DNA from: Lepisosteus oculatus
Lineage: Eukaryota > Chordata > Actinopteri > Semionotiformes > Lepisosteidae
Length of the DNA stretch: 64,000 bases
Assembly: GCF_040954835.1 (NCBI RefSeq)
Contig: NC_090705.1
Location: 10,734,001 to 10,798,000 of the forward strand
Direction of reading: 5' to 3'
The stretch's first letter is position 1. Each line of letters begins with the position of its first letter. The notes beneath the pieces are model-generated. The model did no database searches. It was not told where the DNA came from and worked only from the letters and a program-made list of their open reading frames with translations. The position numbers were made by a program, and so were the translations under genes. Below are positions 1-15,600 of the stretch, in pieces.

Positions 1-267
1 TAAAACTCAAAATTTTGACACCTTCATTGGACTTACAGTATTTACTGTTGTGTTGTGATAAATCAGACTTGTATTTACTGACAGGAGCTGTTGCACAATA
101 ATTGTATCAATGGTAAATTAAAACAATATAAATATATTTTTTCCTCTGCAAATGAACATAGAAAGCACCAGGTATTGTGTATCTCATAACCTCTTTATTA
201 TTATATGATAGCTAGAATATTTCTATAGACGGTAGTAGTTCAGCATGCGTAGGCTGCAAAGGAACAA

Positions 268-673
268 GTAATAGGTTTATTCCATGCTGAAAAAAAGAAG
301 AAAGAGATCACGTTTCGGCCGTGGAGCCTTCTTCAGGTGTGAGAGAGACAGGGCAGTAGGCAAAGGTAAAGTAGCGGGAGAACAAAGGTTGGGAGGGAGG
401 AGGAGTGAGAGGCGGGAGCAGGGGACAGAAAGAGAGGCCAGTCAGGAGGTGTGAAATGAAACTTCCAATGAATGGAGAAAATTTTGATTTTCTTGATTGG
501 CCTCTCTTTCTGTCCCCTGCTCCCGCCTCTCACTCCTCCTCCCTCCCAACCTTTGTTCTCCCACCACTTTACCTTTGCCTACTGCCCTGTCTCTCTCACA
601 CCTGAAGAAGGCTCCACGGCCGAAACATTGTGTTCTCTTTCTTCTTTTTTTCAGCATGAAATAAACCTATTAC
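268..673. repeat. Foldback (palindromic) MITE-like element
   Basis: Left arm 268-440 and right arm 498-673 are near-perfect reverse complements over about 173 bp, around a 57-bp loop. The outer end reads GTAATAGGTTTATTCCATGC. The same outer sequence, preceded by GGCTGCAAAGGAACAAGTA, recurs at 31049-31215 and, more decayed, at 25107-25265, so this is a dispersed family and not a local accident. The element class is inferred from structure; no transposase is present. Confidence 0.75.
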
Positions 674-700
674 ATATTTCTATAGATACATTCTAGTGCT

Positions 701-828
701 AAGCCACCAGACAACAGAACCAGTCCACTATCTGAACTGTGACACTTTTAATAATCTTTTGCCAAAGCCACCAGACAACAGAACCAGTCCACTATCTGAA
801 CTGTGACACTTTTAATAATCTTTTGCCA
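701..828. repeat. Exact 64-bp tandem duplication
   Basis: 701-764 and 765-828 are identical by eye, each starting AAGCCACCAGACAACAGAAC and ending TTTTGCCA. It lies directly beside the foldback element in the FAM83A 3' flank. Confidence 0.9.
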
Positions 829-1295
829 AAAAGGAAAATAACTAAACTACCATGATTTACCTGCAGAAACGATAATGACTTGATACTGTCAGATTTAGGT
901 ACCATTATACCAGTGATAACAACTGAATGCACTAAATGCTATTGCCATTGTTTATTTTAGTACCTATTTGGTGTCTGTTGTAGTTTTATTTTTTGGTATG
1001 TTTTCATATTATTTTCTGGATGGGAGAGTCTCTTGGTCAGGTTTTCTTTGCGAGCGAGTTTTCTTAACCTATATTGCTGGAGAGCTCAGGGTTTATTGAA
1101 TTAATGTAACAGGTTACAAACTGTAAGTCTCCTCTGCGTGCTGGAAAAATGCCATTTATTTGCCAACATATTGTCCGTTTGAAATGATGAATTCGTTGTT
1201 CAGTTCTTTTAATTATCAGCTCAGTCAAGGACTGAGGACTGACTTTTTTTTTCTGTGCCTGAAGTGCTTCGCAAAGCTCTATAATGGGAGCGTAA
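829..1295 (-). other. FAM83A 3' UTR / downstream flank
   Basis: Noncoding, downstream of the FAM83A stop. Minus-strand AATAAA hexamers occur at 1155-1160 and 1092-1097 and are candidate poly(A) signals; which one is used cannot be told. Nothing else is recognised here. Confidence 0.5.
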
Positions 1296-3970
<2,675 letters not shown>

Positions 3971-4051
3971 CGCGGACGCTGGAGGCTCTGTCTGCTTCTG
4001 AACCGCTGCGGCTCCAGAGGCAGCTGAGAGGACGCAGGTGTTTAAGTACAA

Positions 4052-6360
4052 ACGGCAGGGGTGCCTCAGGGGACAATGGTTAACCGTCGGTTTGTCTGCA
4101 TACAGTGAGAGCGGTGCTCTTTCAACACGCCCTGCCCATAAGGGGGTAGAGAGCAGCTGAGAGGCAGCGATGAGAATGGAGCTGGCACTTCTGCTCAGTG
4201 ATTAACCTTAATTCAACAACCATAGGTCCGGGGGTGATTTTAATAATTTAACTACAGTACATGTTCTTCCCATGATTAGCTCCTGTACTTCAAGCAAGGT
4301 TTTGTAATGATAAAAGAGTTTTGTAAAACCTTAATTTGTGTTAGTGCACGTTAACAAAGACTTACCACCACCCTCAGTCTATAAATGTTTCCCCCCCCAA
4401 GCTAGAGCACTCTGATATTATAGTTTATTTCCGATGTTAACTACTGTGCAACAGAAGAAATACGCTGCTGCAGAGTGGCATCTAGATAGCTAGAAAGCAG
4501 GTAAAGTCATTTCTAGGTACTTAGGAAGAAGAGAGGGATCTGTGATTGTTAATGAATAAGGAAATACAAGTCAAATCTATGATTTCTTATTATGATTTGC
4601 ATCAAGAAATGAAATTCAGAAACATAGGCTTTGTGGGTCTTTTATACAAAGACTACAGTACGTAAAATATCCTCAACACTGCATTTCCCTTGTGACGTTA
4701 CAACATTTAGAAGCAATCTCATAATAATAGATGTAATTAATAGAGTGTAAACAGTGTTCTCTTTGTTTCCCCAAATATACAGTATTGTGATACTGATTTA
4801 TTCCCTGAGGTAGTAACAGCAGGACAAAAAGTCTGAGTTAGACAAGTGAAGGAAACTACTGAAATGGGCAGAAGGCTATGAGTACAGAGCACCATAGTGG
4901 CTGGACACAGGATTGAAAAGCTCTGAAAAAATCCACACTGAATTCTGATTCTTGTGGACAACCTCACCCTCCTGCGTTAATCATACTTCCGTCTTGCTTT
5001 GCGTTTCACCCAACCACACAGCTTGTGATTCCGTTTGGCTTGGGAGTCAACTGGTTGGTGTTTGGCAAATTCATGACTCTTCTGTTTGTCTTGGCATTAA
5101 CCTCGGCCACAAAATCCAGGTACTGGAGAGCCCTGATCCAGCAGGTTGTGTAGCATAGTTCACCATTAAACCTCCATTTTCTAAAGCCCTGGAACAAGTG
5201 CGCAGATGATTTGTTCAATTAAATAATTCAGAGATTATTTGTGAGTGCTCTTTGAGCCCTCAAGGACCAGCATTGCCTTAATTTATCTCCACAAGCATAC
5301 TGATAATACCTTTAAAGATCTAAGATTCTGTATTCATTGACAACTATTTAATAACTCAGTTTATTAGCTGGGTTAACTTCTTCAGAAACATTTAACAAGT
5401 GAAACAAAAAATCCAAAGGGTATAATTTTTTATTTTGATAATTTCCGTGATTATGAGCATGTGATATAATTGATGGAAAATTTAATTTCCATGACTCCAG
5501 TACAAATCTTAAATGGCTAATACTACAGGTATATAACTGTCACAGGTGTGACTATCAAATATCACAAACCTATAAAAACCTTAAATTAAAAAATACACAA
5601 TTATTTACATGTAGGTTTACATACAGAATCTCTTTCAGTTTTAGAGAATTGTGCATAAATAAAAACACTGATGCTAACTTTACATTTGAGGTTTAAATTA
5701 GTTTGAAATGAATGGGAAGCAGACACTAGAACTATCCCAACATTCACAGATGTGCAGATCTTGGATTTGAAGATCATGAAACGTCACTCTGATAGGTGTT
5801 TTCCACACTCTTCTTTCAACAGAAACCCCAGGAATCTTTAAAAAAGGGCCTAAATGTACTGAGGAGTTGTGAAGCCTGGGTTAAAGTTGAAACTTTATAC
5901 CACCTGTCAAGACTTCACTGCTTTGTAGCAGCATGGAGTCTTGTTCTACAGAGCCAGAGTCTTTCTCACTCCCCCTCTCCCTCCGTGTGAGCACATTCCT
6001 CTATGATTTTTAGAAAGTCTCAATGCTCACAGCTTCTGCACAGCAGTGGGGGAATGTGATGTTGCCATACTCAAGTCCGCCGACAGCTGCATTTGAAAAA
6101 CTAATTTCTAAAACTAACTAATCTTAAATAAATGAATGTTAAAGCAAAAAAAAAATCTATTTTTGCAAGTCAGACTTTCCAACAGCTTAAACGAATCTGC
6201 ATTAAACGCAGTAAAAGTAGAATTTCCATTCTACTTAAAACCCATAAACCACAGTTTCAACATACAAGCATAAAAATGGAAGTATAGCACTAGCAAGAGC
6301 CAGGTTGTAGATTTGCTTTTCTTTCTTTAAAAAAGACACTCCCTGGATTCTAAGGAATTA
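4052..6360. other. Intergenic interval FAM83A / TBC1D31 3' UTR
   Basis: I see no gene. The part next to 4052 should hold the FAM83A 5' UTR and promoter. The part below 6360 should hold the TBC1D31 3' UTR on the minus strand, with candidate minus-strand AATAAA at 5429-5434 and 5360-5365. Short ORFs in between look random. Confidence 0.45.
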
Positions 6361-9300
6361 TTAAGTACTAGATGAACGGTCTGGAGGTTTTGTGTTTCTG
6401 GCCTGGGCTGCAATCTTCTGTCGGAGTTCCTGGACGTCCAACATAAGCTCCCGCTCCCTGCTTTCTAAATCACTTCTGCCCCTGTCCAAAGAAACTGGAG
6501 AAAAAAAAAATATTGAGGTTCTTTTCTTGACAGGAGTCCACCCTTCAAATATTTTGGCAAGACACTCGACGCATTCAGTTTTCCAGTGCAAACTGGAATA
6601 GCGTGCAAATGCAGAATTTGACATGTTTGAGTCCAAAAAGCATGAGCTCAGCAGGAATAGCTAATTAGGATCTCTGTGAAAAGCAAATAAAAGATTTGAT
6701 GATTTGACACAAACAGTCCTTGACATGTGGCTCCAAATAAGGCAAAAATCACTACAGATTTATTTTAACTACAAGACCTAAAAGGTATTCACATCTCTTT
6801 GGGCCAAAAGAAAAAAAACATACAGCCTCACATTCTAAATTTAGGGAATTTTATTTGCTACCTAGTCAATCACCAAACTAAAAATTGAAAGTGAGAATAA
6901 AAACAAATCGATTTTTGATTTGATACAATATTGAAAAAATAACAACAGTTTTCTTGGTACAAATTCCTACATATAAGATATGTCAAGCTGAAAATTGTTT
7001 TTTTTTTCTGTGGCAGTTCAATAAATCTGGACCTTTAGCTATAACAAGACAATATGGAAGGCCTTACAAAACATCCATTGGGTTTGAGTACACGCAAACT
7101 CACTCACAGTGTGTGGAAGAGTCATCAGAGGACAGGATGTTCAGACAGGTGTTTCGGGGCTCGGACTGGTCTGTGTTGGGCTTAGGCAGCAATCCCCTGA
7201 CTGAACAGGGAGACCTGACTCTCAGCTCCCTCAGTCTCTCTGCAACACAGAAACGTTCTCTTTCTATATTAATCACTACATTCATCTGCAGGACAAACAT
7301 GCTTATCCAGAATGATCAGTGAATATTTTTACACAGTGTGAGAGACGACTGGAAGATGTAATATAAGGGAATCCTTAACAATGTTAAAGCCCCTTTATAA
7401 ATGCACATTGCCGAGCCTGTTGCTGAACTATCGCAGCCAATAAGCCTTGATATCCCATGACTGGTCTCCATGATTGCTGTTGGACTCACCAAGGGACTCT
7501 TCCTGACTCTGGCGTAGGCTGTCGGCAAGGTGTTCAGCCTCCTCCTTCTCCGCAGTAAGGAAGGCCTTCCGCTGAGCCTCTGCTGAGGCAGCTGCCTGCT
7601 TCTCTTCCTCTAGCTGTGCTCTCCTCTCCACAACGTCCTCCCACTGCACAAAACACAGGCCTCTGCTCACCCTCCCAACCGCTGGATCAACACAATGTCC
7701 TTTCTACCACTTGCGTACCTGTTTTTAATTCGATGAAATCTGTTTTTCTTTTCATACCCCCCCATTCTGGAAACTCTAAAATGGTAATCAGCTTAAATCT
7801 TCTGCCACAGTATACAGTACCTCTCCCCTTTTCTGAAACCTGCCCTATCAGAACTAGCATGAGCCGCCCTGCAATCAAACAGGCGCTTACAAAGTCAAAG
7901 GGATCTCTTTTCGTCTTTCAGATGTTTGCCCGGTCTTGAATTTTATAAAACTCTTTTATTCATTTTCCTAATTTGGTATAATCTCCAAACTTGACTAGTT
8001 CACTAACTAGTCCAGCATCCAAATCGCTGATACAAATTAAGAACAGCAGTGGTTCTAGTATAGATCCCTGTGGTACTCCGCTAATTACATCACCCCGCTA
8101 TTTCACAATTTAAAACCACATGCTCTGTGTATCCATTACTGATGCTTGTTATTCAAACAATTCTTAACAAGTCCATTAGAGAAGACCTACCTTTTCTAAA
8201 TCCAGGTTGGATTATTCCCTGGCATCGAGAACATGCCTTGACATAGATGAAATGTACTCTATTTTCAGATCCCAATAAGAAGCAATAAGCCTATCTATGG
8301 TATCTTCAATGTTTAACCATGGTACAGCATTTCAAGCCATAGTAAGTCAGGTAACTAGCAACAGAGATCAGATGCAGATCAGATTCTGGGGGGACCACTT
8401 AGAGCAACCAGACAGATCTAACCTGTAAGTCTTTTGGAGAGGGACGAAAATCACAGCACCCGGAGAAAATCCATGTGGACGTAGGGAGAATATGCCATTT
8501 CCACAAAGAGGGTGCCCCAGCCTAGAACTGAACCCTGCAACACGAACCACCTGGCACCCCCAAGCATTGAAAGAGTCACTTTAAGTATCAGGCAATATGA
8601 TGACCAATAGCAAGTGGTCCTCACCCTCTTGCCCTCCATCTCCTTCATGAGCTGGAGAAGCTGTACCTCTTCGGCACGGGTCTCTCTGTTCAGACGAGCC
8701 AGCTCCAGGTGGCACCTCCCCCTCTCGGCATCCGCCTGCTCCAGGCGCCGCCTCACCTCGGCCTGCCAGCCCAGTTCCGTGCACAGCTGGTCGGCCTCAG
8801 CCCAGGACTCCTCCAACACCTGAGAAAGAAAAAAGGACCCCAGTCACAGGCCAACTGCTTGTCAGGGTGCGATTCCCCCTAAAGCTACCTTTCTCTTCTG
8901 CCTCATCTGATGCCGAAATGGTGATCTGTCCATTGTGAATGCCAAGTCAGCTGCTCAGAGTGTTACTGGGTTGGGTACTTGTCTTCGCTGCTAACGGGAT
9001 AATTCAAACTGACAGTGTTTAAGCCACAGTCATCACATTGCTTCATGTGTAATGAGCATTGGGACAAAAACATTATATAAGGGCACTCGGAAACTCTAAA
9101 GGTCTCATCTTTATTCTCAGGGTCATTTAACAGTGCCTTTAGATCATTTTTGGTTTCAAAATATTGCTGCACGAGAGGCACGTGGGTAATGCACTACCTC
9201 TGTGGAATTTGCTCAATATGAGCAGCTTTAGAAATAAGAATATTGTGATCGAATTTCAGCGTTTCAGTTTTTTTCTAATAAAGCACCTAATCGATTCTAT

Positions 9301-12300
9301 TAAATGTTTTCTTTGTTGGCATTTGCCAACATATAATTTCAAGTGTTTTTCAGTTTTCTAGTACAGAGCAGAAAATGTAAATCCTGCTTTATGATGATCT
9401 TATATTAAGAAAGCAGCAAATAACTTAGATGAATGTTCGATTTCTTTCTTTATGCCAGACGTTCGTTTTTTTAAAATATACTGAAGATGTTATGTTTAAA
9501 TAGCACTTTTGGAATTCCAAATATCTCAAGTTCATTCTTGCATAAAGCCGTAGCAGAAGCTGAACTTGAGCCAAACATGCCTTGACTCGGCACCAAAGGC
9601 TAAGAGCAACTTTTCTGTCCTGATTTTTATAAACAATGCAATTCAGCCCTGATATACAGGACATTTATACACAGATATATCCCTTTCGAGCCAATCATTT
9701 AATCAAACCATTTCATGCATTTCTTTCTTGAATTTTCTCAATGTTCTGAAACTTTGGATTCCATCACTGGGTTACATGGTGTGTAAAACTCACCCTTTTG
9801 GTTTCCAAGTCTTGATCTTTCTCTGCGTCTACCAGTTTCTGAAATGCATGGTCTTCTGCTTCTGCCTTTCGCCGATGGGTATCCACTTCACCTTTCACCT
9901 CCTGGTTCACTCTTTCCTGTTCTTTAGCCAGTTGCTGAGAACACAGGCCAGTAAAAATGAAAATCTCTCTAGAACGGCAGATTCGAAACCAGCACTCCCA
10001 TTTCTGCCAGTGGACTGAAAATGAGGCAGAAGTGCTAAGAACTCAGAACCAAAGCATCTCATTCATTCCCAAAGTTGTAGCTGGCGTGCATATAAAGCAA
10101 AAATAAAAACGAAGAGAGTTTTTCTTTTTCCAAAAACCTCTCCGGTATTATTTCAGTTATCTCACTGTTCGATTATGAAAAGAAAAGCTTTGAGAAAAGG
10201 CTTTAGAATTTCATATTGCTGTAGTTCTTTGTTTCTGTTAGCAATACAAATGTATGCTTTCTCTCCACAGCACAGAAGTCTAAACCAACCCAAAAAATAA
10301 TAATAATGTAATGTGTAGGGGGTATTTACAAGTCTTTTGCTCTTGTCAAGTATAAACACTAAGCAACATCAGTGATACAAAATGCCTGGCACACGTTCTC
10401 TAAAGGAACATCATATTAGACATCTACTTTCAAAAAAGACTCTGCACAAAGGGTCCAAAAGAAGAAGCTACCTGTTCAAACAGCCTTCTCTGAGCCTCCA
10501 GTTCCATTTGTCGAACCTCGATATCTTGCAGCACTGTTGCCGTTTCTTGCTCTCGCATTGAAGCCTAAAGGGGGAAAAAAGACATCTGGTCTTGTGTCAA
10601 GTTCATTTCCCAATTTAACCACAAAAACCATAAAGGAATGAATACTCTGTGAATCCTAGGTATTCGTATTAAGAGTCATTTCTAGTAAAAGGGATAGAAG
10701 CAGACCTTTCTGTTGATCTCATCGTCAAGCCTCCTGAGCTCCATTTTCTTCTGGTCTTGCTGGTACTTGATGAAGCGCCTCCGTGCCGCATCAATAAGGT
10801 GGAGTTCCTTCGTTTTCAGCTCCCGTTTCATAGCAACCAACCTGGGAAAGGGTTTATTCAAAAAACAGCAACAGACTTCCTTTAGGGGGAATTCAGATGG
10901 GCAATTTTTAACTTTTAAATGCAATCATACAAAGCATTACACAGAAACTCTCAAATTTATCTATCCTTAGTTTTATACTTCTTTAAATGATCAGATACCT
11001 AAATAAAACACAGAAGGACTTTAATATTTATTGGAAAAGACTGAAAGAATACCTCCAATTGTAAGAGATTTCAAGAGATTAGTACAACTTAATTTTAAAA
11101 ATATTTAGCCAGAAACATGAAGCCTTAATTTAACTTGATTTTACTAGTCTTTCTCTAAATAATCATCATAATATTTACATATAGATCCTAAAAAAAGAGA
11201 AAATTCATAAAACCTGATTTTAGTTTTAAGAATTATTTTTATTTGTCTGGACAGTTTTAGGGAAAAACAGTTATGAACAAAACAGGAGAGGTGGAAAAAA
11301 TAACACAAAAAGAATGAGATCTAAACTACCTACTGAAAAACTATACTATCTGTTCTGAGTTGTTGAATTTCATTCTAAATTGTTGTTGCTACTCAGATTA
11401 CTATTCTGCTTCCAAAATAGCTTGCAAAATTATGTTTTGACTTTGAATTTACAGAAATTATTTCAATTTACAGGATGGTGTGAATATTACATTAATATTA
11501 ATATATGAATATCACATATGGTCTCACACGACTATGCAAATTTTAGCTGGTACTTAACCTTCTTGGAGCAGGAAAATGGGCATTTAGTAGCTTTTCTCTT
11601 TTGGCGTTACAAAGGTGAATCAACTGTACAGCTCAAGGCTATACATGCAAGACACAGGAGCAGCATATTAAACAGCTTGAAGCTAAAGTGTTCCTGCAAA
11701 TGCGAAACGGTCTTGGCTTCCTCAATCAATATGGACAACATGAAGTCCCGCCCCCACTTGCAGGGGGACCACCTACCTGGCTCGCTGTTCCGCCAGCTTG
11801 CTCTCCTCCTCCAGCAACATCCTCCTCCTGTGCTCCTCAGCCTCCTGCAGCAGCTCCTGCTGTCGGTGCCAGGCCTCGTCCTCGGCCTGGCGCCTCACTG
11901 CCTCCGAGCGCAGCTCCTGCGCCATCTGTCTGGGGCACAGCGCACAGCCAGCTCATACCAGCTCTGCCTCGGCCCTGAACGGGTCACCGACTTCTTCAAC
12001 ATCATCGGGGATACCTGATATCGTCTCAAGCTCTTCTGCTAACGTAACATTCCAAAGCCGTGTTCAATGGGGCTATATGATAGTTTGAAAAGCATTTTGC
12101 TCAGTACCTCTGGGGCATGTAAAAATGATATAGGGCTTGCTTACAGTTCTGGGCCATGAATTTATGGGTTTGAACTGTCCTTATGTCAGCTCTGCTTACC
12201 TGTTTAATAACTCAATTTTAATATAGTGTTTTAAAAACGCACAAGGAAATTCAATATGTAGTAGATAATTCAATCTGTTGTACAGTAGATCTTCTTTCTT

Positions 12301-12628
12301 CTCCAGAAAAGAAAGAAGAAAGGGCCAAATACATTACTGGGATTTTTTTACATGACTTAGAGCAATAAATAACATACTACGATGCTGCATGTGGTCATGA
12401 CTCTGGACTCTAGAGAAAACTCTAGAACTCACAGTCTAAGCATTTTACAATTGAACATAAATGGGTAGGAAAGCTGTTTCAAAGGACAGTTGTTAAGTGC
12501 CATGCACAATGTGGTACAGAAACAAAAATGGTGGGAATTTAAAAATTCTGTACACATTGTACTTATATTAAAAAGTGCAATGTACTTACATTACCTTTTC
12601 GTAAATTCACTTGCAAGTGTTAAGTACT

Positions 12629-12686
<58 letters not shown>

Positions 12687-15600
12687 GCTTACACTTATAT
12701 AGCGCTTTTCTGCACACTCCACTCAAAGCGCTTTACAGGTAATGGGGACTCCCCTCCACCACCACCAATGTGCAGCACCCACCTGGATGATGCGACGGCA
12801 GCCATAGTGCACCAGAACACTCACCACACACCAGCTATCAGTGGGGAGGAGAGCAGAGTGATGAAGCCAATTCATAGATGGGGATTATTAGGAGGCCATG
12901 ATTGGTAAGGGCCAATGGGAAATTTGGCCAGGGTTAAACCCCTACTCTTTTCGAAAAAACGCCCTGGGATTTTTAATGTCAACAGAGAGTCAGGACCTCG
13001 GTTACAGTATAGTGTCCCCGTCACTATACTGGAGAATTAGGACCCACATGGACTGCAGAGTGAGCGCTCCCTGCCGGTCCCACTAATACCTCTTCCAGCA
13101 GGCAACCTTTTCCCAGGAGGTCTCCCATCCAGGTACTGACCAGGCTCACACCTGCTGAGCTTCAGTGGGCTGCCAGCTGTGATTTGCAGAGTGATATGGC
13201 TGCTACTTTCTGTATTGTTATTACCATAAAGCTAAATTTACATTTACAAAGTGGCGCAACAATTCCTCATGAAGGAGAGAATCTCAGGCTGAGTTATTTC
13301 AATGAGGATGTGTCTTTTTTACCTCTCCCTTAAATACTCCATCTCCTGCTGCCTGATCCGTTCACGCTCTTGAGACTGATACTCCACAATGAAGGTGGGG
13401 TACTTGTTGAAGACTGGGTACTGCCCCTTGGTTAAGGCCTCAAAGTCGCACAGCATATGTCGGGGGTGGAGCTCAGCCGGCGTGCTGTCCATCAGTCGGT
13501 ACGTCTCCTTGATCATGGCGCTGATGTCCAAGTTGTTGCGGTGGTGGAAGAAATACTAAAAAGAGGAGAAGATCCGGACTGCAGCTTGCATGAGTGAGTA
13601 CAACAATGCCAGTGCCATTGATGCAGCCAGCAGCTATTGTATATCGTCCTGCAACTCACACCTGGAAGCCCACTGAAGTCTGGTCAGATGGGACCAGTAG
13701 GGGGCGCTCATCCCAAGGTCTATGTGGGTCCTAATGCCCTAGTAAAGTGAAATGGACAATATACTGTAAAAAGGCGTCGCCTTTCAGATGATACATAAAA
13801 CAGCTTTTGACTCCCACTGGTCATTTAAAATCCCAGGGCATTTCTTGAAAAGAGTAGGGGTGTTACCCTGTTATCAAGGCCAAATTTCCCCCCTGGCCTT
13901 TAACAGTCATGGCCACCTAATAATCCCTATCTCTCTTCTCCTCGCAACTGATAGCTGATATGTGGTGAGCATATTAGCACAGTTTGGCTGCTGTTGCATC
14001 ATCCACGTGGGGATACACCTTGGTGGTTGTGGTTGTGGTTGTGGAGGGGAGTCCCCATAACCCAAAAAGCGCTTTAAGTGGAGTGTCCTGCAAACTGCTA
14101 CTGTATAGAAGTGTAAGGAATTATTATTGCTGCTGTAAAACACAACAGTAGAGGGTTCACAGCCGTGTCCACTTAGCTGCTGGTTCCAACAATGACTGAG
14201 GAAGAGACCATAGTTCTTTCGGTCTTTCGTATCAACATTATAAATCAACACTGAAACCAAGCTGTTTTTATTCAACCAAAGAGTATAATAAATTCATAAG
14301 GACAGATGTAACTACATCCTATACAGATTAATCCAATGCTTCTCTTCAGATGAGGTCTTCCCACACCCAGGGCTGAGAAACTCTTTCAAGGCCCTTTCAT
14401 CTAAGAACAAGAACCCAACTTAAAAATCCCTCAATATCACAAACAAATGGCACTTTTGATATCAATATCATGCATATAAAAGTGATACATTGTGAACAAA
14501 ACGGTACAAAACTGAAAAAAGACACATCAGATCCACACTAATAACAACTGCTAACCTTCACTTTAAAAGATGAACATAAAACTAGGTGTGCATTTTAATA
14601 ACCACAAACTGTAAACTAAAATATGCTACACTTCCCAAAAAGTAGAATTACACATAAATACAATGCATGGTATATATGCTATGTCATTAGAGTGTGACTG
14701 TCTCCTCTCAGATGGCTTAAGTGACCCTGGAGCACTTTTCCTACCTCAAAGTCCTCTGTCAGCGTGCAGTGCAGCAGGGGAGACCTGCAGCAGGTGATAT
14801 AGGCCACCACGGCCAGGAGCAGGAAGGAGGGGTGATTGGAAAAGACATTGTCAAACAACTGCAGCCATTCCTCTCGCGTCAGCACCTCAGAAAACAGGGT
14901 CTCCAGGAGCGGCCAGGCATATAGCTGCAACAGAGTGCATCAAGAGAGAGGGTTCATCTATAAGAATAGGGGGATTTTACACTTCAGAAGAGCAAACAGA
15001 CAATACAAAAGACATTGTTTGCTCTCTCTTGCAATGCAACTTGTTTTTATTACAGGATTCAGTTCCACTGCCACCCTGAACTGCGTGAAGCGTTCCGAGA
15101 GTGGTTGGACGGATGGATTCTGTGTGCTCTTGCATGGGCGTGAAATCTGCCGTGTGAACTAACCATGCCTGAAGGGAGCAGGCTGGGAAAAGACAAAGCG
15201 TTGCATGCATGCTGGGACAGTTTGGGGGTGTGCACTGCCAGGCGGGTGTATGGTACAGTATGTGCTTTCAGCATTGTGAACTCAAATATAAAGGGCTTTG
15301 GTGTGACAAACAGGACAAAGCGCTAGCTGTGCACAGGAGTCATGCCCGCAGGTATTCAGTTCGGACGTCAGGCGAGAAGAACATCCCGATCCATGTCGCT
15401 GATGCACAGTAAATTGTGCACCCAGCTGGGACGGCACAGGCTATTGTCCCCCCCAGTGGAATAACTCGGGTTAAGAGACAGCAAGGCCCATTCTGCAATG
15501 CGAGAAAAGGTCTCCGGTGAATGTGAGTCTGTTTACAATTTTAATGATTTTAGAATCATGTAAAGACCTCGTCTGTCTGATAAATGTCCTGTTGTGAGAG

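Noticed and set aside
333-605. Overlapping ORFs on both strands with nearly the same peptide (SLPTFVLP.LYLCLLPCLSHT)
   Set aside because: They mirror each other because they lie in the two arms of the foldback element; no protein support.
7104-7107. Downstream GTGAGT donor for TBC1D31 exon 21
   Set aside because: Using it shifts exon 22 into a quick stop; the donor 4 bp upstream gives the family-like joint THFSLDR.
12630-12686. Possible CRISPR or satellite array
   Set aside because: It is a simple (TAA)n microsatellite forming the SINE tail.
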